DNA of 64,000 bases from Zygnema cylindricum. Lineage: Eukaryota; Streptophyta; Zygnematophyceae; Zygnematales; Zygnemataceae. Below, in pieces: positions 1 to 11,134 of this stretch (position 1 is its first letter; each line of letters begins with the position of its first letter). The translations under genes and the position numbers were made by a program. A model generated the notes under the pieces. That model was not told the DNA's origin and searched no databases. It saw only the letters and a program-made list of their open reading frames with translations. The stretch lies in the NCBI GenBank assembly GCA_037447655.1, contig JBBHKE010002926.1:1-64000 (forward strand). The letters run 5' to 3'.

Positions 1-185
1 TGTACGCGTCTACAATCGTCACAAATTACACCCACGTCTACATCCGTCACAATCTAAAGTTACGATTTCATTTCTTTACATACGAATGCTCTGAAAGTTG
101 TACGGAGAATCTTCGCTAAAAAACAAAGTAACAAGACTAAGTTTCGGTTACATGCGAAAGTACCCTAGTAGCGATTCACGGTGTA
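1..185. mobile_element. Fragment of a GTAC-rich non-autonomous DNA transposon family
   Basis: This stretch resembles 28440-28560 joined to 28776-28860, with shared phrases such as a CGTCTACAATCGTCACAA-like start and a GTACGGAGAATCTTCGCT segment near 97-115. It lacks the 217-bp TA-flanked MITE present at 28559-28775, so 97-115 reads like an empty insertion site. At 166-185 there is a short remnant ending in GCGATTCACGGTG-TA, the terminus of the TA-flanked MITEs. No coding potential is seen. The left boundary is outside the window. Confidence 0.45.
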
Positions 186-409
186 CTGTACTTAGAAAAA
201 CAGTGCGAAAACTCAAACGAAACAAAACTAACGGTGTACAATAAACGTACACGCAAAAATTACAAATCAAACTAAACGAAACAAAACAAAATGCGCGACG
301 CGACGCGCGACCAAAATTAAACCATACTAATTACGAACCAATATTACAACATTGACATTGATATTGACATTGACATAGATTCACACATTGTAAATACTAC
401 CAAAAACAA
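186..409. other. Unassigned intergenic sequence
   Basis: No gene is seen. The AAACGAAACAAAAC-like phrases and the GCGCGACGCGACGCGCG motif near 294-310 vaguely resemble the interior of the solo LTR at 1737-3113, so this may be an old LTR fragment. That is a weak inference. Confidence 0.3.
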
Positions 410-1310
410 AGACAAATGGCACGTTTTAATTCACTACGTAAATTGGGTTTATAGTTCAAAAAATGAGTGTTGATATTCATTTTTCAAGTTATTATTAGTT
501 GCGTGTCAAGTGATTTCTATATGTCTTTTTACCTTGTACAGATTGTGGGCAAAGCCACTTCCCAGTATTGAACGGTATATTAACTCTCTTTCAAGAAACG
601 AACTTTTACTCAAATGTTTGGGCAGATTTTGACCCCATTTTCATTCGTCCTCTAATTGTTTGTGATTTGTACTTAATGGTTGCGGACCCAGGGTGTGGTC
701 AGACCTTTGGCAGTTACCCCTTTGATCACCTTTTTGTTAATCGCTCCCGTGAATTACCTCTTCATTTATGTTTTCAATCTTGGTTTTCGAGGGGCTGCCC
801 TCGCGGTTTCATTCGGATACTGGGTCAATTTTTTGGGACTTTTGGCCTTTTTAAGGTTCTCTCCTGAATTTGGAAGTACTTGGGGAGGTTGGTCTTTTCG
901 AGCTTTTGACAATTTGGGAGTTTTTATGCAACTCGCGGGACCTTATTGGAGTATGCTTTGTATGGAATATTGGGTGTTTGAAGGAGTTGTTCTTATTGGA
1001 GGACTATTGCCTCACGCGGAATTAGAGGTATTTATTTTCTATTTGGGTAATTGGGTACTTTGGGAATTTATCTGATTGTGTAATTGGGTACTTGGGTATT
1101 TGGGTAAATGGGTGAATGGGTGATTGGGTGAATGGGTTATTCGGTAACTGTGAAAAGCATATTATAGATTGACGTCCTTTTATCAAGGGAGCATGTGTCC
1201 ACAACAAAATCATGTGAAAGAAAAACACAGTTCACAATATCTATCATCAAATTGTTTTATTCTCCTTCCTCCATGTAAATCAAGTTCCCACATTCGACGA
1301 CTTTGATCTA

Positions 1311-1607
1311 TTGTTCTTTCCTCTCCCTTCTTCCTCTCTTCCACCTCTCCCTCTCTCTCTATCTCTTCCTCTTCCTCATACATTGTTTTTTTCTTGGTTT
1401 AGACTTTTTTTTGAGACCAAGTTTTTTTTTCACCATTTCTCTTGCTACTCTTTCCTTGATGTGTCGCTAATACATTTTTATCACGGTATTTTTCCTTTTC
1501 TTTTTCGTTTTTCTCCCTCCCTCTCCTCCTCTTGTCCTCCTCCACCCTGATTGTTCTCCCTCCCCCTTTACTCCTCCCTCCCTCCCTTCACTTCCTCCTG
1601 TCCCCAG
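1311..1607 (+). repeat. Pyrimidine-rich tract in the duplicated MATE intron 4
   Basis: A CT-rich low-complexity stretch that corresponds to the pyrimidine-rich intron at 23870-24135 of the intact gene and runs into the exon 5 acceptor (TCCCCAG at 1601-1607). Open frames here are composition artefacts. Confidence 0.7.
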
Positions 1608-1736
1608 GTTTCTGTCCTCTCCTTCTGCCTCACCACTTCCGTCCTTTTGTACTATGTTACCAAACTTTGTACTATGTTACCAAACTGCCTCACCACTTCC
1701 GTCCTTTTGTACTATGTTACCAAACTGCCTATCAAC

Positions 1737-3113
1737 TGATAGGATCTTACACAAAAATCAGAGTGCAAGACTACAGCGGAAGCATTCAGAAAAATAATTC
1801 ACACGAGAACGAACTGTCAACAAAAGCCAATAAATTTCTTAGACATTTTCTCTCACAAAAGATTAACTTCCTACTCCCTCTAATCTGCATAGACATTTTC
1901 TCCCACAAAAGATAAACTTCCTACTCCCTCTAAGCTGCAGTATATAGTAAAGTATATAGTATATTTATTGTGTCGTCACTACTTCAAACTACAAATCAAA
2001 CCAAACTATATAGTGCGCAATAAGTGCGTACAAGTCAAAACGTGTCAACAACGAAACACAAAGAACTGCCGGTACAACTCACACGTACAGTCAAAGCCAA
2101 CTAAAGACAAACCGTAACTAAATAGCGTACACACCAAACAAAACATAACCTGGTCGTCGTCAAACAAAATCTCCGAGCGATCACGAAACTACAATCCACT
2201 ACATGACTTAAAAAAACCAGCCTGGACCACTAACTTGACGTAGTGACAAATTAGCCAGCCGCGCGACAGACTGCGACAACCGACTACAACTTTAACTGAA
2301 TAAGGGTGACCTTCCATTAGACGAAAAGCGGGGTTCGTTACTGGACGTTGTACGTTTTCGTACATCGCCGTACAGAGTCGTACCAGGTTTTTTTTTTCGT
2401 CGGACGAAACATCGTTACAAAAAAGTTGTCGGGAAGCTCTAATGATGTAGGCGTAATTCCTGACCGTTGGATGTTTCACTTTTTGAGATCCGCGAAGCAA
2501 TCGAGCACATCATCCAGTGGGCCCCAACTCTCCTCGTCGGGGAGAGTTGGGGCCCACTAGATGATTGCCATTCATTATCATTGGTACACGTGAAAAGGAA
2601 AAAACATATCTACGTTGTACAAGCGATCACAAGCGTGCACGTCGTACATGCCATGTGCCTCCTGCCACGTTGAATGCACGTCAAGTGAAAATATCCTTGC
2701 ACGCTACGTCTGACATCCACCGACATTCAAAGTTTGCCACGACCTTCAAGGTTTGTCGCGTCTTTTTGCCATTCCGTTTCGAAATTTTGATTTCCATTTT
2801 CAAAATCAAAATCTAGCCAAAAACTTCATGTACGAATTATTTATTACCTCCGGTGGTACATAAATTTCGTACAGATATTCTGTTTGTAGATTTTTTTCAA
2901 GATTTTTAGAATTTGGACTCTAACCTACGTGGCGCCAATCATAATTGAATAAAATTTGTTACTAGGCCGACACAATGGAGCGGACTTCCAATAAAAGCTG
3001 CCAGTAGACTTGTCCGTACATTTACTGGGACCGCCTAATGGAACGTCACCCTAAGACAGACTAGTCGGTCGCGCGATAGACCGCGACGGCCGATTACAAA
3101 TTTTGACTTAACA
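1737..3113 (-). mobile_element. Solo LTR inserted in the MATE pseudogene
   Basis: In minus orientation it starts TGTTAAGTCAAAATTTGTAA and ends GTAAGATCCTATCA, matching the 3' LTR at 7922-8423. It is flanked by a 5-bp duplication TCAAC (1732-1736) / TCAGC (3114-3118), one mismatch. The host exon continues on both sides (CCTATCA...CAGCTGCTT). It contains the MITE at 2304-3051, so the LTR itself is about 626 bp. The absence of internal retrotransposon sequence points to LTR-LTR recombination. Confidence 0.85.
2304..3051. mobile_element. PIF/Harbinger-like MITE (748 bp) with a central palindrome
   Basis: Flanked by TAA (2301-2303 and 3052-3054), with terminal inverted repeats GGGTGACCTTCCATTA and the complement of CGCCTAATGGAACGTCACCC. 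The 3-bp TAA duplication with a G-rich terminus fits PIF/Harbinger. The interior has a long palindrome (about 2509-2565) around GGGCCCCAACTCTCC. It is the inverted counterpart of 14819-15521. No transposase is encoded. Confidence 0.8.
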
Positions 3114-5017
3114 TCAGCTGCTTTCTCCACACGTGCGGCCAATGAGATAGGGGGGGGACACTAGAGAGCCGCGAGAAGGAGCGCCTATGTGGCCTTTAGT
3201 ATCTTCTGCGTTTTTGTGAGAACAATTTTTATTTTCAATTTCTTCTTTTTTCTAGTTATTATTGTATTTCTTTTAGTTGTGGTATGGCCGAAAGCCTACT
3301 CTACACCACATTCGGATATAGAGATGTCGTGCGTCGGTTTATATTCAAGCACAAAAGAGTAAAGGTAAATTTGCATCAAGAAGTTGGAGTGGATACTTTG
3401 TGGGGTATAGTTCGAAAGGGAGTCTTTATCCAGTTTATGACCCGATTCGAAATATCATTGAGGAATCGAAGAACGTGGATTTTCACGAGGAATTATTATC
3501 CACAATCTCTCGATCGGCTAAGCGACATTCGAATCTTGACTTTCATGAAGAATTTGAAATCGGTTATCTTAATGACATTGAGGGTTCGGTATCGGAAATT
3601 GATCCAAAATCTACCTCCAATGCTAAGAGGGGGAAAGGAAAATTTGTGGAATATATAAATTTTGATAACGTTGGTGGGGATTCACGAAGCGAAAATTCCC
3701 GAATGTCCTCGGACACGAGGAAATCTTCGTCTTCTAAATCGAGTGGCCCAAATATTTTTGAAGAGGAACCGGCAAAGGAGGAGAAAGAATTTGAGCCGAG
3801 GAGGGTATGCGGGAAAATAGTGGTAAGAAATCGGCTCGTCTTTCTTTTTATGGTAAGGGGAATGTGGAGAATTCATATTATTTTATCTTGGCGAAGAGGG
3901 CGGATGATTTTCTTTTATAGCAATCATTATGTGAAAACAAGCCAGGCGATCCGCAATCGTATATTGAAGCACGAAAATAATGCGATTGGGACAAGCATTG
4001 GAAACCGGCGACAACTGTACTTTTGAGAAGGTAAGCCTACCGGAGGGTAAAAAGGCTATTGATGCAAAATGGATTTTTAAAATCAAAACTATTGCATTGG
4101 GGGAAGTAGTAAAACATAAGCCCCGGTTAGTTTGCAAGGGCTTTGAACAAAAGGGAGGGGATAGATTATACAGAGACATATGCACCGGTAGTTAAGTTTG
4201 ATTCATTGAGGATGATTATTGCTATTGCCGCTGCCGGCAAGAAGCACATTCACCAAATGGACGTAGAGACGACGTTCTTAAATGGTGACTTAGAGGAGGA
4301 GGTTTATATGAAAGTTTCGGAAGGAGTAGTGTCGAAAGAGGGGAAGGTATGGTGGCTGCGAAAGTCCTTGTACGGACTAAAACATGCACTGCGGACTTGG
4401 TATTTGAGATTACACAAGGTCCTAACCGAATTTGGATTTGTACGAACAGTTTCAGACTTTGGAGTTTACGTAAAAGGCGAGGGGGGGGATCAAATCATAT
4501 TTTCTGTCTACGTGGATGACTTTTTGATGATATATGACAAGTTGACGCGAATCGCGGAATTGAAGGAGTACCTAGGTCTACACTTTAAAGTCACAGACTT
4601 GGGGGACGTACGATATATTATTGGAGTGGAATTTTTGAGGTACGATAATGGAGATATTAAATTGTAGCAAGCGCAATATTATAAAGAAGAACTAACAAAA
4701 TTTGCTATGTTGAATTCTAAGCCAGTTTTGACACCACTAGATTCCAAACTTCAATATCGCAAATTTGAGGAGGAGGAAACTGTCCACGTGCCCTATCGTG
4801 AGGCAGTTGGAAGTTTAATGTATTTAAGTGTGGCCACGCGACCGGATATTTCGGTTGCGGTTTTTGTCGTGAGCCGATTTTGTCAGGCTCCTAAAAAGAA
4901 TCATTGGGAGGCCGTGAAGAGGAAATTTCGTTACCTTGCAGGTAAGGTCGAGATTGGTTTATAATTTTGATCTTGACGGACATCTTTGGAGTGCGTGGGA
5001 TACTTTGACGCAGGTTG

Positions 5018-6230
5018 TGTTGGAATTCAAGTATTTTCTAGGTCTAGAGATTGCAAAATAAAAAGCAAATAGAAGATATTGACAGCCTGCCTCTAACTCC
5101 TCACTTAAGTCCCCACACTTGTCGCAGTCACTGAAGACTGGAGGAGGAGTTAGCCATGGCTGCCTGTGTTGTCCAGAGAGAGGCCTGTGCTGTCCAGAGA
5201 GAGACAAGCAGTAGTTTCATTAGGTTTTCTAAAAGGGAGATTGACCGAGCCAGGATTTGATCCTGGTACCTACAGTACGTCAATTCCGCAATAGCCGGTT
5301 ACCTTATCCTAATAGTCTAGGTCATACGATAAAGTATATAGAGTATGATAGTTATATATATAGTTACATTTAGACTAATTCATTTAACGGGAACTATATA
5401 CATAATGCATAGAAACAGTTGTGTAAAGTACGAAGTATGATACGGTTACGAAATAAATACTGCGCATTTTGTTTGACATCGGAAAGAATACCGCGCAGGT
5501 ATTTATGACGGCTACGATTGAAATCCGGATTTGATCGGACGGCCGCGAAGAATGCCGAGATCGCGGAATAGGATTTTGGCGGTTTGCGATCACCGCCACA
5601 TCGAATGACAAGTGGCAAAACCACATCGGATTGCGACAACTCCGAGGATTACGGAAACGAATCCGGATATGACATGTGTCGACATTCTGGCCATGTTGTA
5701 CGATGGCCGTAGAGAAAGTACACCGGCGCCTGTACTTTTCTGTACGACACAGTATTTTTATTGGTGTCGTACTTCAGTAGATAGAGTTTTAGAGGGAGAT
5801 GGGACTTAGAAAAATTTGGTAGATAGGACCCTCTCTTTGAGAGAGCTTCTGTACAAAATGTCATGTTTGACAATTCATAACTATCAATTTACTTGACCAT
5901 TTTTCAGTGATTCTTTTTGCTGCGGACTCAGGGGAGTCCAGGCTACATAAGGGTATAGGCGGTCAGAGTTTTAGCCTGCCAAGGTGGCTGCATTTCTAAG
6001 GGAAGTCAAAGTGGGTGAATGTGTCCCAATCTCATATTCTAACTTTGCATTATGTGGTAGAACAAAGAGCACACAGAAAGTCTTATTTCACAGGGGTGAA
6101 GCTATAATGGGTTTGTGATTGTCAAGGGGTCAGTCATTTTGGGTTTATATCAACTTGAAGTCAGCACTATCTAGATAAGCTTCTTTTGGATCTGCCTACT
6201 CTGAGGACTAATGGAGGTCTCAGAGTTTCA
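5018..6230 (+). mobile_element. Solo LTR (copia family A) inserted in the relic's RNase H
   Basis: It begins TGTTGGAATTCAAGTATTTT and ends CTCAGAGTTTCA, and is flanked by a perfect 5-bp duplication GGTTG (5013-5017 and 6231-6235). Removing it restores the RNase H reading across the site. It shares landmarks with the LTRs at 48801, 50548, 55927 and 60634: TATTTTCTAGG near the start, an ACTTGTCGCAGTCACTGAAG segment, a GCCATGG, and the GACTCAGGGGAGTC block near the end. Confidence 0.88.
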
Positions 6231-6577
6231 GGTTGGGGTGGAGATTTTGACACAGGAAAGTCAACGTCTGGATATGCTTTTGTTTTTGGTGCCGCGGCAA
6301 TTTCTTGAAGTTCGCGACTCCGACCAACTCTCGCATTCAGTTCAACTGAAGCGGAGTACATGGCTGCGTGTGATACATCTAAAGCGTTGATTTGGATTAA
6401 GGGGCTACTTGGAGAATAGGGAGTTTTTATTGGTTGTATGAAAATCTTTTCTGATAGCATGAGTTCGATGGCGTTGGTCAAAAATCCAGTATTTCACAAA
6501 AGAACAAAACATATCAGGAATCAGTGGCACTTTGTACGCGATTTGGTCACTGCGAAGGAGATTGAGTTTTTGTACGT

Positions 6578-7809
6578 TGTTGAAATTTATGTATTTTCTA
6601 GGTCTGTATTGGAAAAATAAATAGAGTAAGTCAGCAAAGGCAGCTTGTTTCTTGCTCAACTCTCTCCGGTCCCCATACTTGTTGTAGTCATTGAAGACCA
6701 GAGAGAGAGCTAGAGCCATGGCTGTCTAAAGAGGATATGCTAATTCGTAGTTTGTACCAAAATGGATATGCCGGAATCAGGATCTGATCCTGGTACCTAC
6801 CATCCTATAATAGCCATTAGTTTGAGCCTATAGCTTAGAGTCAACGATGGCATGTGTAGGGTACAATAGGTATTTATAAGTGTACAAGAAGAGAATTCTA
6901 ACTAACTAACAAATAACTAAAAACTGCTCTAGACCAGATTTGAACCAAGGTCTATGGTTATATTTGTAGAGGTATGCCTTATCCAGAAACGATAGACGTG
7001 TCGGGTTTTAAAGGTATATAAACCTTGACGCAGAGGCTGATTAACCCCAGACTAACGAAGCGGAAAAATTCATGCATCTACGCGAATCTAAACCGTGTAA
7101 AATGTGTTTTGATCTGACGGTCGGCATTGTAGCCGCCGCGCGAAGTGAGCTCTTGGCGGCATTCAGAGATAGCGTCACGCGGTGCCACGTGGCGCCACGT
7201 TATTTGATACCAGAGAAGATGGGAGGAGGAACCATGGCTCCCGATTTGACAAGTGTCACTTTGTAGACCATGTCGTACAATATCCGTACAATAAGAACAT
7301 CGCCCATTGTACCTTCTTGTACTATGAAGTGTTCCTATTGGACTAGGGTTTAGTAGTAGGTTGTCGTGAGTAGGCAGACCAAGACTTAGTGATATTTAGG
7401 TACCTCTCTCTAAGAGAGCTTGTAACTATAAAGGTCATCTTTGACCAGCCATAACTTAATGCTCGAGTGAGAAAATTGAGTGATTCTTTTTGCTGCGGAC
7501 TCAAGGGAGTCCAAGCTACACACGGATGTAGTCGGTCAGAGTCTTTGCGTGCCAGGGTAGCACTTATTCAGTGGGAAAGTCAAAGTGGGGAATATTGTCC
7601 AAAACACATATTCAAGCTTTACATTTTGTGGTGGAACTGAGCACACAGAAGGTCTTCTCTTCACAGGGGTGAAGGTGTATTGGGAAACTGATTGTCAAGG
7701 GATCATTCATTTGGGTTTATATCAACTTGGAGTCGGCACTATCTAGATTAGCTTCTTTTGGATCTGCAAATTCTGTGGGCAATGGAGCCCATAGAATTTC
7801 ATTTTTTTT
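6578..7809 (+). mobile_element. Second solo LTR (copia family A) in the same relic
   Basis: It starts TGTTGAAATTTATGTATTTT and ends at AGAATTTCA followed by a T run. The flanks share TACGT (6573-6577 and 7810-7814), taken as the target duplication; the T run before the right copy blurs the exact end. Its body repeats the family A landmarks, including the ATTCTTTTTGCTGCGGACTC block. It interrupts the end of RNase H just before the AADMLTK motif. Confidence 0.8.
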
Positions 7810-7921
7810 TACGTTGGAGGAAGCCGCTGATATGTTGACGAAAGCCGTAGCTCATGATGTGTTATTAAGAGGGAGAAAAAAATTAGGATTGATATATTGA
7901 TTACAAGTTTGAGAGGGGGAT

Positions 7922-8423
7922 TGTTGAGTCAGAGTTGTAATCGACCGTCGCGGTCTGTCGCGCGACCGGCTAATTTGTCGTTACGTCAAGTTAGTGGTCT
8001 TGGTTGGTTAAGTTTCATTAAATCGCGTTGTACGGTTTTGTAGTTCCCTGGTCTCACGGATATTTCGACGACCACGTTTTGTTTCATTTGGTGTGTACGG
8101 TTGGTGGGTTCATTTTATCTTTATTTGTTTTTGGTTGTACTTGTGTTTAGTACTTTAGTACTATGTCGTTGCGCGTATAGACGCGATTTGATTTGTAGGC
8201 GCTTCGTGCGCACTTTTTAGTTTGGTTTACTTTTATAGTTTGAGTTTGTGACGTTACACTTGCAATACTATATACTGCAGCTTAAAGGGATGGAAACTTA
8301 ATCTTTTATGGGAGAAAATGTCTATGAAATATATTGGCTTTCGTGGACAGTTCTCTCTCGTGTGAATTATCTAAATGCTTCCATTGTAAGTCTTGCACTC
8401 TGATCTTGTGTAAGATCCTATCA
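7922..8423 (+). mobile_element. 3' LTR of the copia relic
   Basis: It is preceded by a polypurine tract (GAGAGGGGGA, 7911-7920), starts TGTTGAGTCAGAGTTGTAAT and ends GTAAGATCCTATCA. It is the same family as the solo LTR on the minus strand at 1737-3113. No 5' partner LTR remains in this position. Confidence 0.8.
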
Positions 8424-8900
8424 CATCTCCCCCTCTCTCCCTATTTCCTATCTCCCTTTCTCCCTCTCATCCTCTCTCCTTTTATCTCCCTCTCCCTCTC
8501 CCTTTATTCCTCCCCCTCTCTCCCTCATTCCCTCTCTCCCTCTCTCTCTCTCTCCCTATGTCTTCTCCTTCTCCTCTCCAACTCTCGCTCTCTTCCTTTC
8601 TCCCTCCATCCCTCTCCCTCTCTCTTCTCTCGCTCACTCCTCTCCCGTTTTCTCTCTCTTTCTCTCCTTTTGCTCTCTCCGTCTCCCTCTCCCTCTCTCC
8701 CTTTTTTTGTCTCTCCCTTTATCTATTCTCCTTCTCTCCCTCTCTCCCTCTATATCTCCCTCTATATCTCCCTACCCCTCTCTCCCCCTCTCTCTCCCTC
8801 TCTCCCTCTCACCTCTCTCTCTCTCCCTCTATATCTCCCTCCCCAACCCCTCTCTTTCCCTCTCTCTCCCTCTCCACCTCTCACTATCTTTCTCTTCCTC
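8424..8900 (+). repeat. Pyrimidine (CT/CCT) low-complexity tract
   Basis: About 475 bp of CTCTCCCT-type sequence, nearly pure pyrimidine on the plus strand. It begins at the end of the 3' LTR and stops at a copia reverse-transcriptase fragment. Long Ser/Leu/Pro open frames across it are artefacts. Confidence 0.9.
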
Positions 8901-9805
8901 TGATGGATTTGGGTGATGTTGATTACTGTTTAGTTGTTAGTATTATAAGAAATAAGTCTAAACGTCTTTCAATAATGAGCGAAGAACGTTATATTGTCGA
9001 CCTTTTAGATACTTTTGGCATGTCTGATTGTCATCTTGTCTTTACACCTTTTGATCCAAATACCACACTTAGAAAAGTGGTCTCCGATGGGAATGCCCAA
9101 GGCGACATAGGGTCCTTAACCGGTTCATTGTCTAAAAGTTGATGTATGCCATGTTGGGGTCGGGTCCAAATATTTTATTTTTGTGTGCATCTTGTCACAA
9201 TTCTCTCATTATGCGTCTCTCACTCATCTCAATGCGGCAAAGCGTGTTCTTAAATATCTCCAAGCCACCAAACATCTTCGCCTCACCTTCTCTCTCCCTC
9301 TTTCCTCTTCTCTACATTCTTCCTCTTTATCCTTTTCTCTTCCCATTTCATCTCTCATTAGATTTTGTGATGCCAATTGGGGAAATCAACTGATGAACGA
9401 GGTTATATCTCTAGGGTTTGTTTTTCCCTTGGCGGTGGGTGTTTTCGGAAACAACCAACCGCTGTTGTCTTGTCTATTGAAGTTAAATACATGGTTGTAA
9501 CCGCAGCGACTAAAACCGCCATTTGGCTTCGTCACCTTCTCATGGACCTTTCGTTCAATCAAACTACTCCCACTCCTATCTTTTTTTATTCTCAAGGAGC
9601 TCTTGCCCTCATAAAAAATCCTATTCACCACTCTCGTACGAAGCATACTGATATTCAATATCATTTTACTCGTGACAAAATTGTGGATGACATGGTCTCA
9701 TTCTCTTATTGCTCTACCGCCGATCAACTTGCCAATTTTCTTACCATACCTCTTCCTTGCCCTTCATTCGACAAACGTATTTTCTCTTCTAGCCTTCGTG
9801 GCTAA
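8901..9805 (+). pseudogene. Second Ty1-copia relic: RT end and RNase H
   Basis: Frame-shifted copia coding sequence. The end of reverse transcriptase is recognisable by MDLGDVDYCL and the HLNAAKRVLKYLQ motif; RNase H is recognisable by RFCDANWG, QPTAVVLSIEVKYMVV, FFYSQGALALIKNPIHHSRT and KHTDIQYHFTRDK, ending at SSSLRG-stop at 9803-9805. At about 9290-9360 the usual linker is replaced or expanded by CT-rich sequence. At least three frame changes are needed to follow the protein. The upstream part of the element is absent, replaced by the pyrimidine tract. Confidence 0.8.
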
Positions 9806-9830
9806 ATCGGTGCTTCAATCGAAAAGGGGG

Positions 9831-10220
9831 TATTACAATTCAATATTCCACTTTTCTTTTGAACCAGTATGTTTAGTTAGTTTTTGTTTCCTCGATAATT
9901 AAGCTATAGAATACTAAGTCATAAATATACTACTTTGATTATTGTTTTGTAGTTATTTTACCTTCTTTGTACATATTGTTTTAGCGTAGAAAGATTCTCA
10001 CCAACTCTTAGAATCTTTCTAAGTAGTAAATCTCTTACCACTACTAGATGTTCCTTGATTAGTTCTACCTCCACTTCTAAATATACCTAGATTAGTTCTA
10101 CCTCCACTTTTGTAAAGTGCATCTTCCACGTTTGGGTTCCAGCATAAAACTCAAATATGTCAATATCTTTTTCATTCATTCAATATGTTGAACTTACGTT
10201 CACGACAACCTATTTTGTCA
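9831..10220 (+). mobile_element. Probable 3' LTR of the second copia relic
   Basis: It follows a polypurine tract (GAAAAGGGGG, 9821-9830) directly after the RNase H stop and starts TATTACAATTC (TG mutated to TA). The end is not sharply defined because it runs into a pyrimidine tract. No second copy is available to fix the boundary. Confidence 0.5.
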
Positions 10221-11134
10221 TTGTTGTTTTCTTTTTCATTTGTCCTTTTTATCTATTTTTTGTCCTTTCCTATTCCTTTGTTTTAAACCTTTATTTTTAC
10301 CTATGGCCGCTAACATAATACCCCTCACCCTCTCTCCCTCTCTCATGTTCTTTCTCACTCATTCTCTCTTTTCTTTCTCTCCATCTCCATCTCTTTATCT
10401 CTTCCTCCCTTTTTTCCCTCCCTACCTCTCTCTCCCTCTTTCCCTCTCACCCTCTAATCTATCCCTATCCCTTTTACTCCCTCTATCCCTCTCCCTATTT
10501 CTTCTTTCTCCTCTCCCTTTTCCCCACTTCCTCTCTCTTCCATTCCCCTTTCCCTCCCTCCTCTCTCCCACTCTCCTCTCTTCCTTTCTCTCTCGCTCCC
10601 CCTCTCCCCCCTCTCCCCTCTCTCTCCCTCTCTTCCTCTCTCTCTCTCCTTTTCTTCTCTACCTATCTTCTTCTCTCTCTCTCTCTCTCTCTCCCTCTCC
10701 CCCCCTCTTCTTCTCTCCAACTCGCCCCCTATTCTTGTCTTAATTTCCCTCTCCTTCTCTCCCCTCTTTTTCTCTCCTTCTCTCCCTTCTTCCTCTCTCC
10801 TTCAATTGTTCTTTCTCTCTCCTTCTCTCCTCGTCTTCCCTCGCTCTCACTTTCTTCTTCTACTTGTCGTCCTCTCTCTAATTATTTCACTCTCCTTCTC
10901 TCCCTCCTTACCTCTCTTTTCTATTCCTCTGTTCTTCTTTCCTCTCCCTCTCCCCCTCTCTTCTTATTTCCCTCTCTCTCTTCTACTCTTCCTCTCTCCG
11001 TCTCTCATTCTTTCCAAATCCCTTGTCCCTCCTCCCTTTTTCTTCTCTCCATCTCTTCCTCTCCCCCTCTCCCCCGCTCTCTCTCTCCCTCTTTTCCTCT
11101 CTTCATCTCTCCCTCTCTCTCTCTCCCTCTTGTT
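10221..11134 (+). repeat. Long pyrimidine tract
   Basis: Roughly 900 bp of TCTCCCT/CTTTCTCT low-complexity sequence, interrupted by one short ordinary segment near 10290-10320. Open frames on both strands (Ser/Leu-rich, or Arg/Glu-rich on the minus strand) are artefacts of composition. Confidence 0.9.

Larger units (their letters stand above)
410..3280 (+). pseudogene. Partial, broken copy of the MATE transporter gene (exons 4-5 only)
   Basis: The sequence parallels 22925-24370 of the intact MATE gene. 686-1027 matches exon 4 (342 bp, same length, still open, with the GFRGAALAVSFGYW motif). 1608-1736 plus 3114-3222 matches exon 5, including the RVANEIGAG-like stretch. It is non-functional: the exon 4 acceptor AG is changed to GG at 684-685, exon 5 carries internal duplications of an ACTATGTTACCAAACT segment (about 1650-1730), a solo LTR splits exon 5, and upstream and downstream exons are absent. 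Intron homology runs at both ends, so this is a DNA-level segmental duplication and not a retrocopy. The intact gene is about 18 kb downstream in the same orientation. Confidence 0.85.
3284..7893 (+). pseudogene. 5'-truncated Ty1-copia pol relic, split by two solo LTRs
   Basis: Pieces 3284-5017, 6236-6577 and 7811-7893 together form the 3' part of a copia polyprotein: a charged integrase C-terminal/linker region, then reverse transcriptase at about 4040-4960 (KAIDAKWIFK, RLVCKGFEQK, HQMDVETTFLNGDLEEEVYM, YVDDFLM, LGDVRYIIGVEF, VGSLMYLSVATRPDI), then RNase H (TSGYAFVFG, FSDSMSSMALVKNP, AADMLTKAV) ending at a stop before the polypurine tract. It is broken by frameshifts near 4160 and 4666 (TAG) and by the two LTR insertions. 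Gag, protease and the integrase core are missing on the left, where the sequence abuts MATE pseudogene intron. This is an old dead element. Confidence 0.85.

Noticed and set aside
5384-5639. Minus-strand frames of about 80 codons inside LTRs (also near 49115, 60948, 61117)
   Set aside because: They recur only because the LTR is repeated; frames differ between copies and show no family motif.
8334-9142. Long Ser/Leu/Pro open frames (about 190 codons) as proteins
   Set aside because: They are translations of CT-rich low-complexity DNA; overlapping frames on the same strand are equally open.
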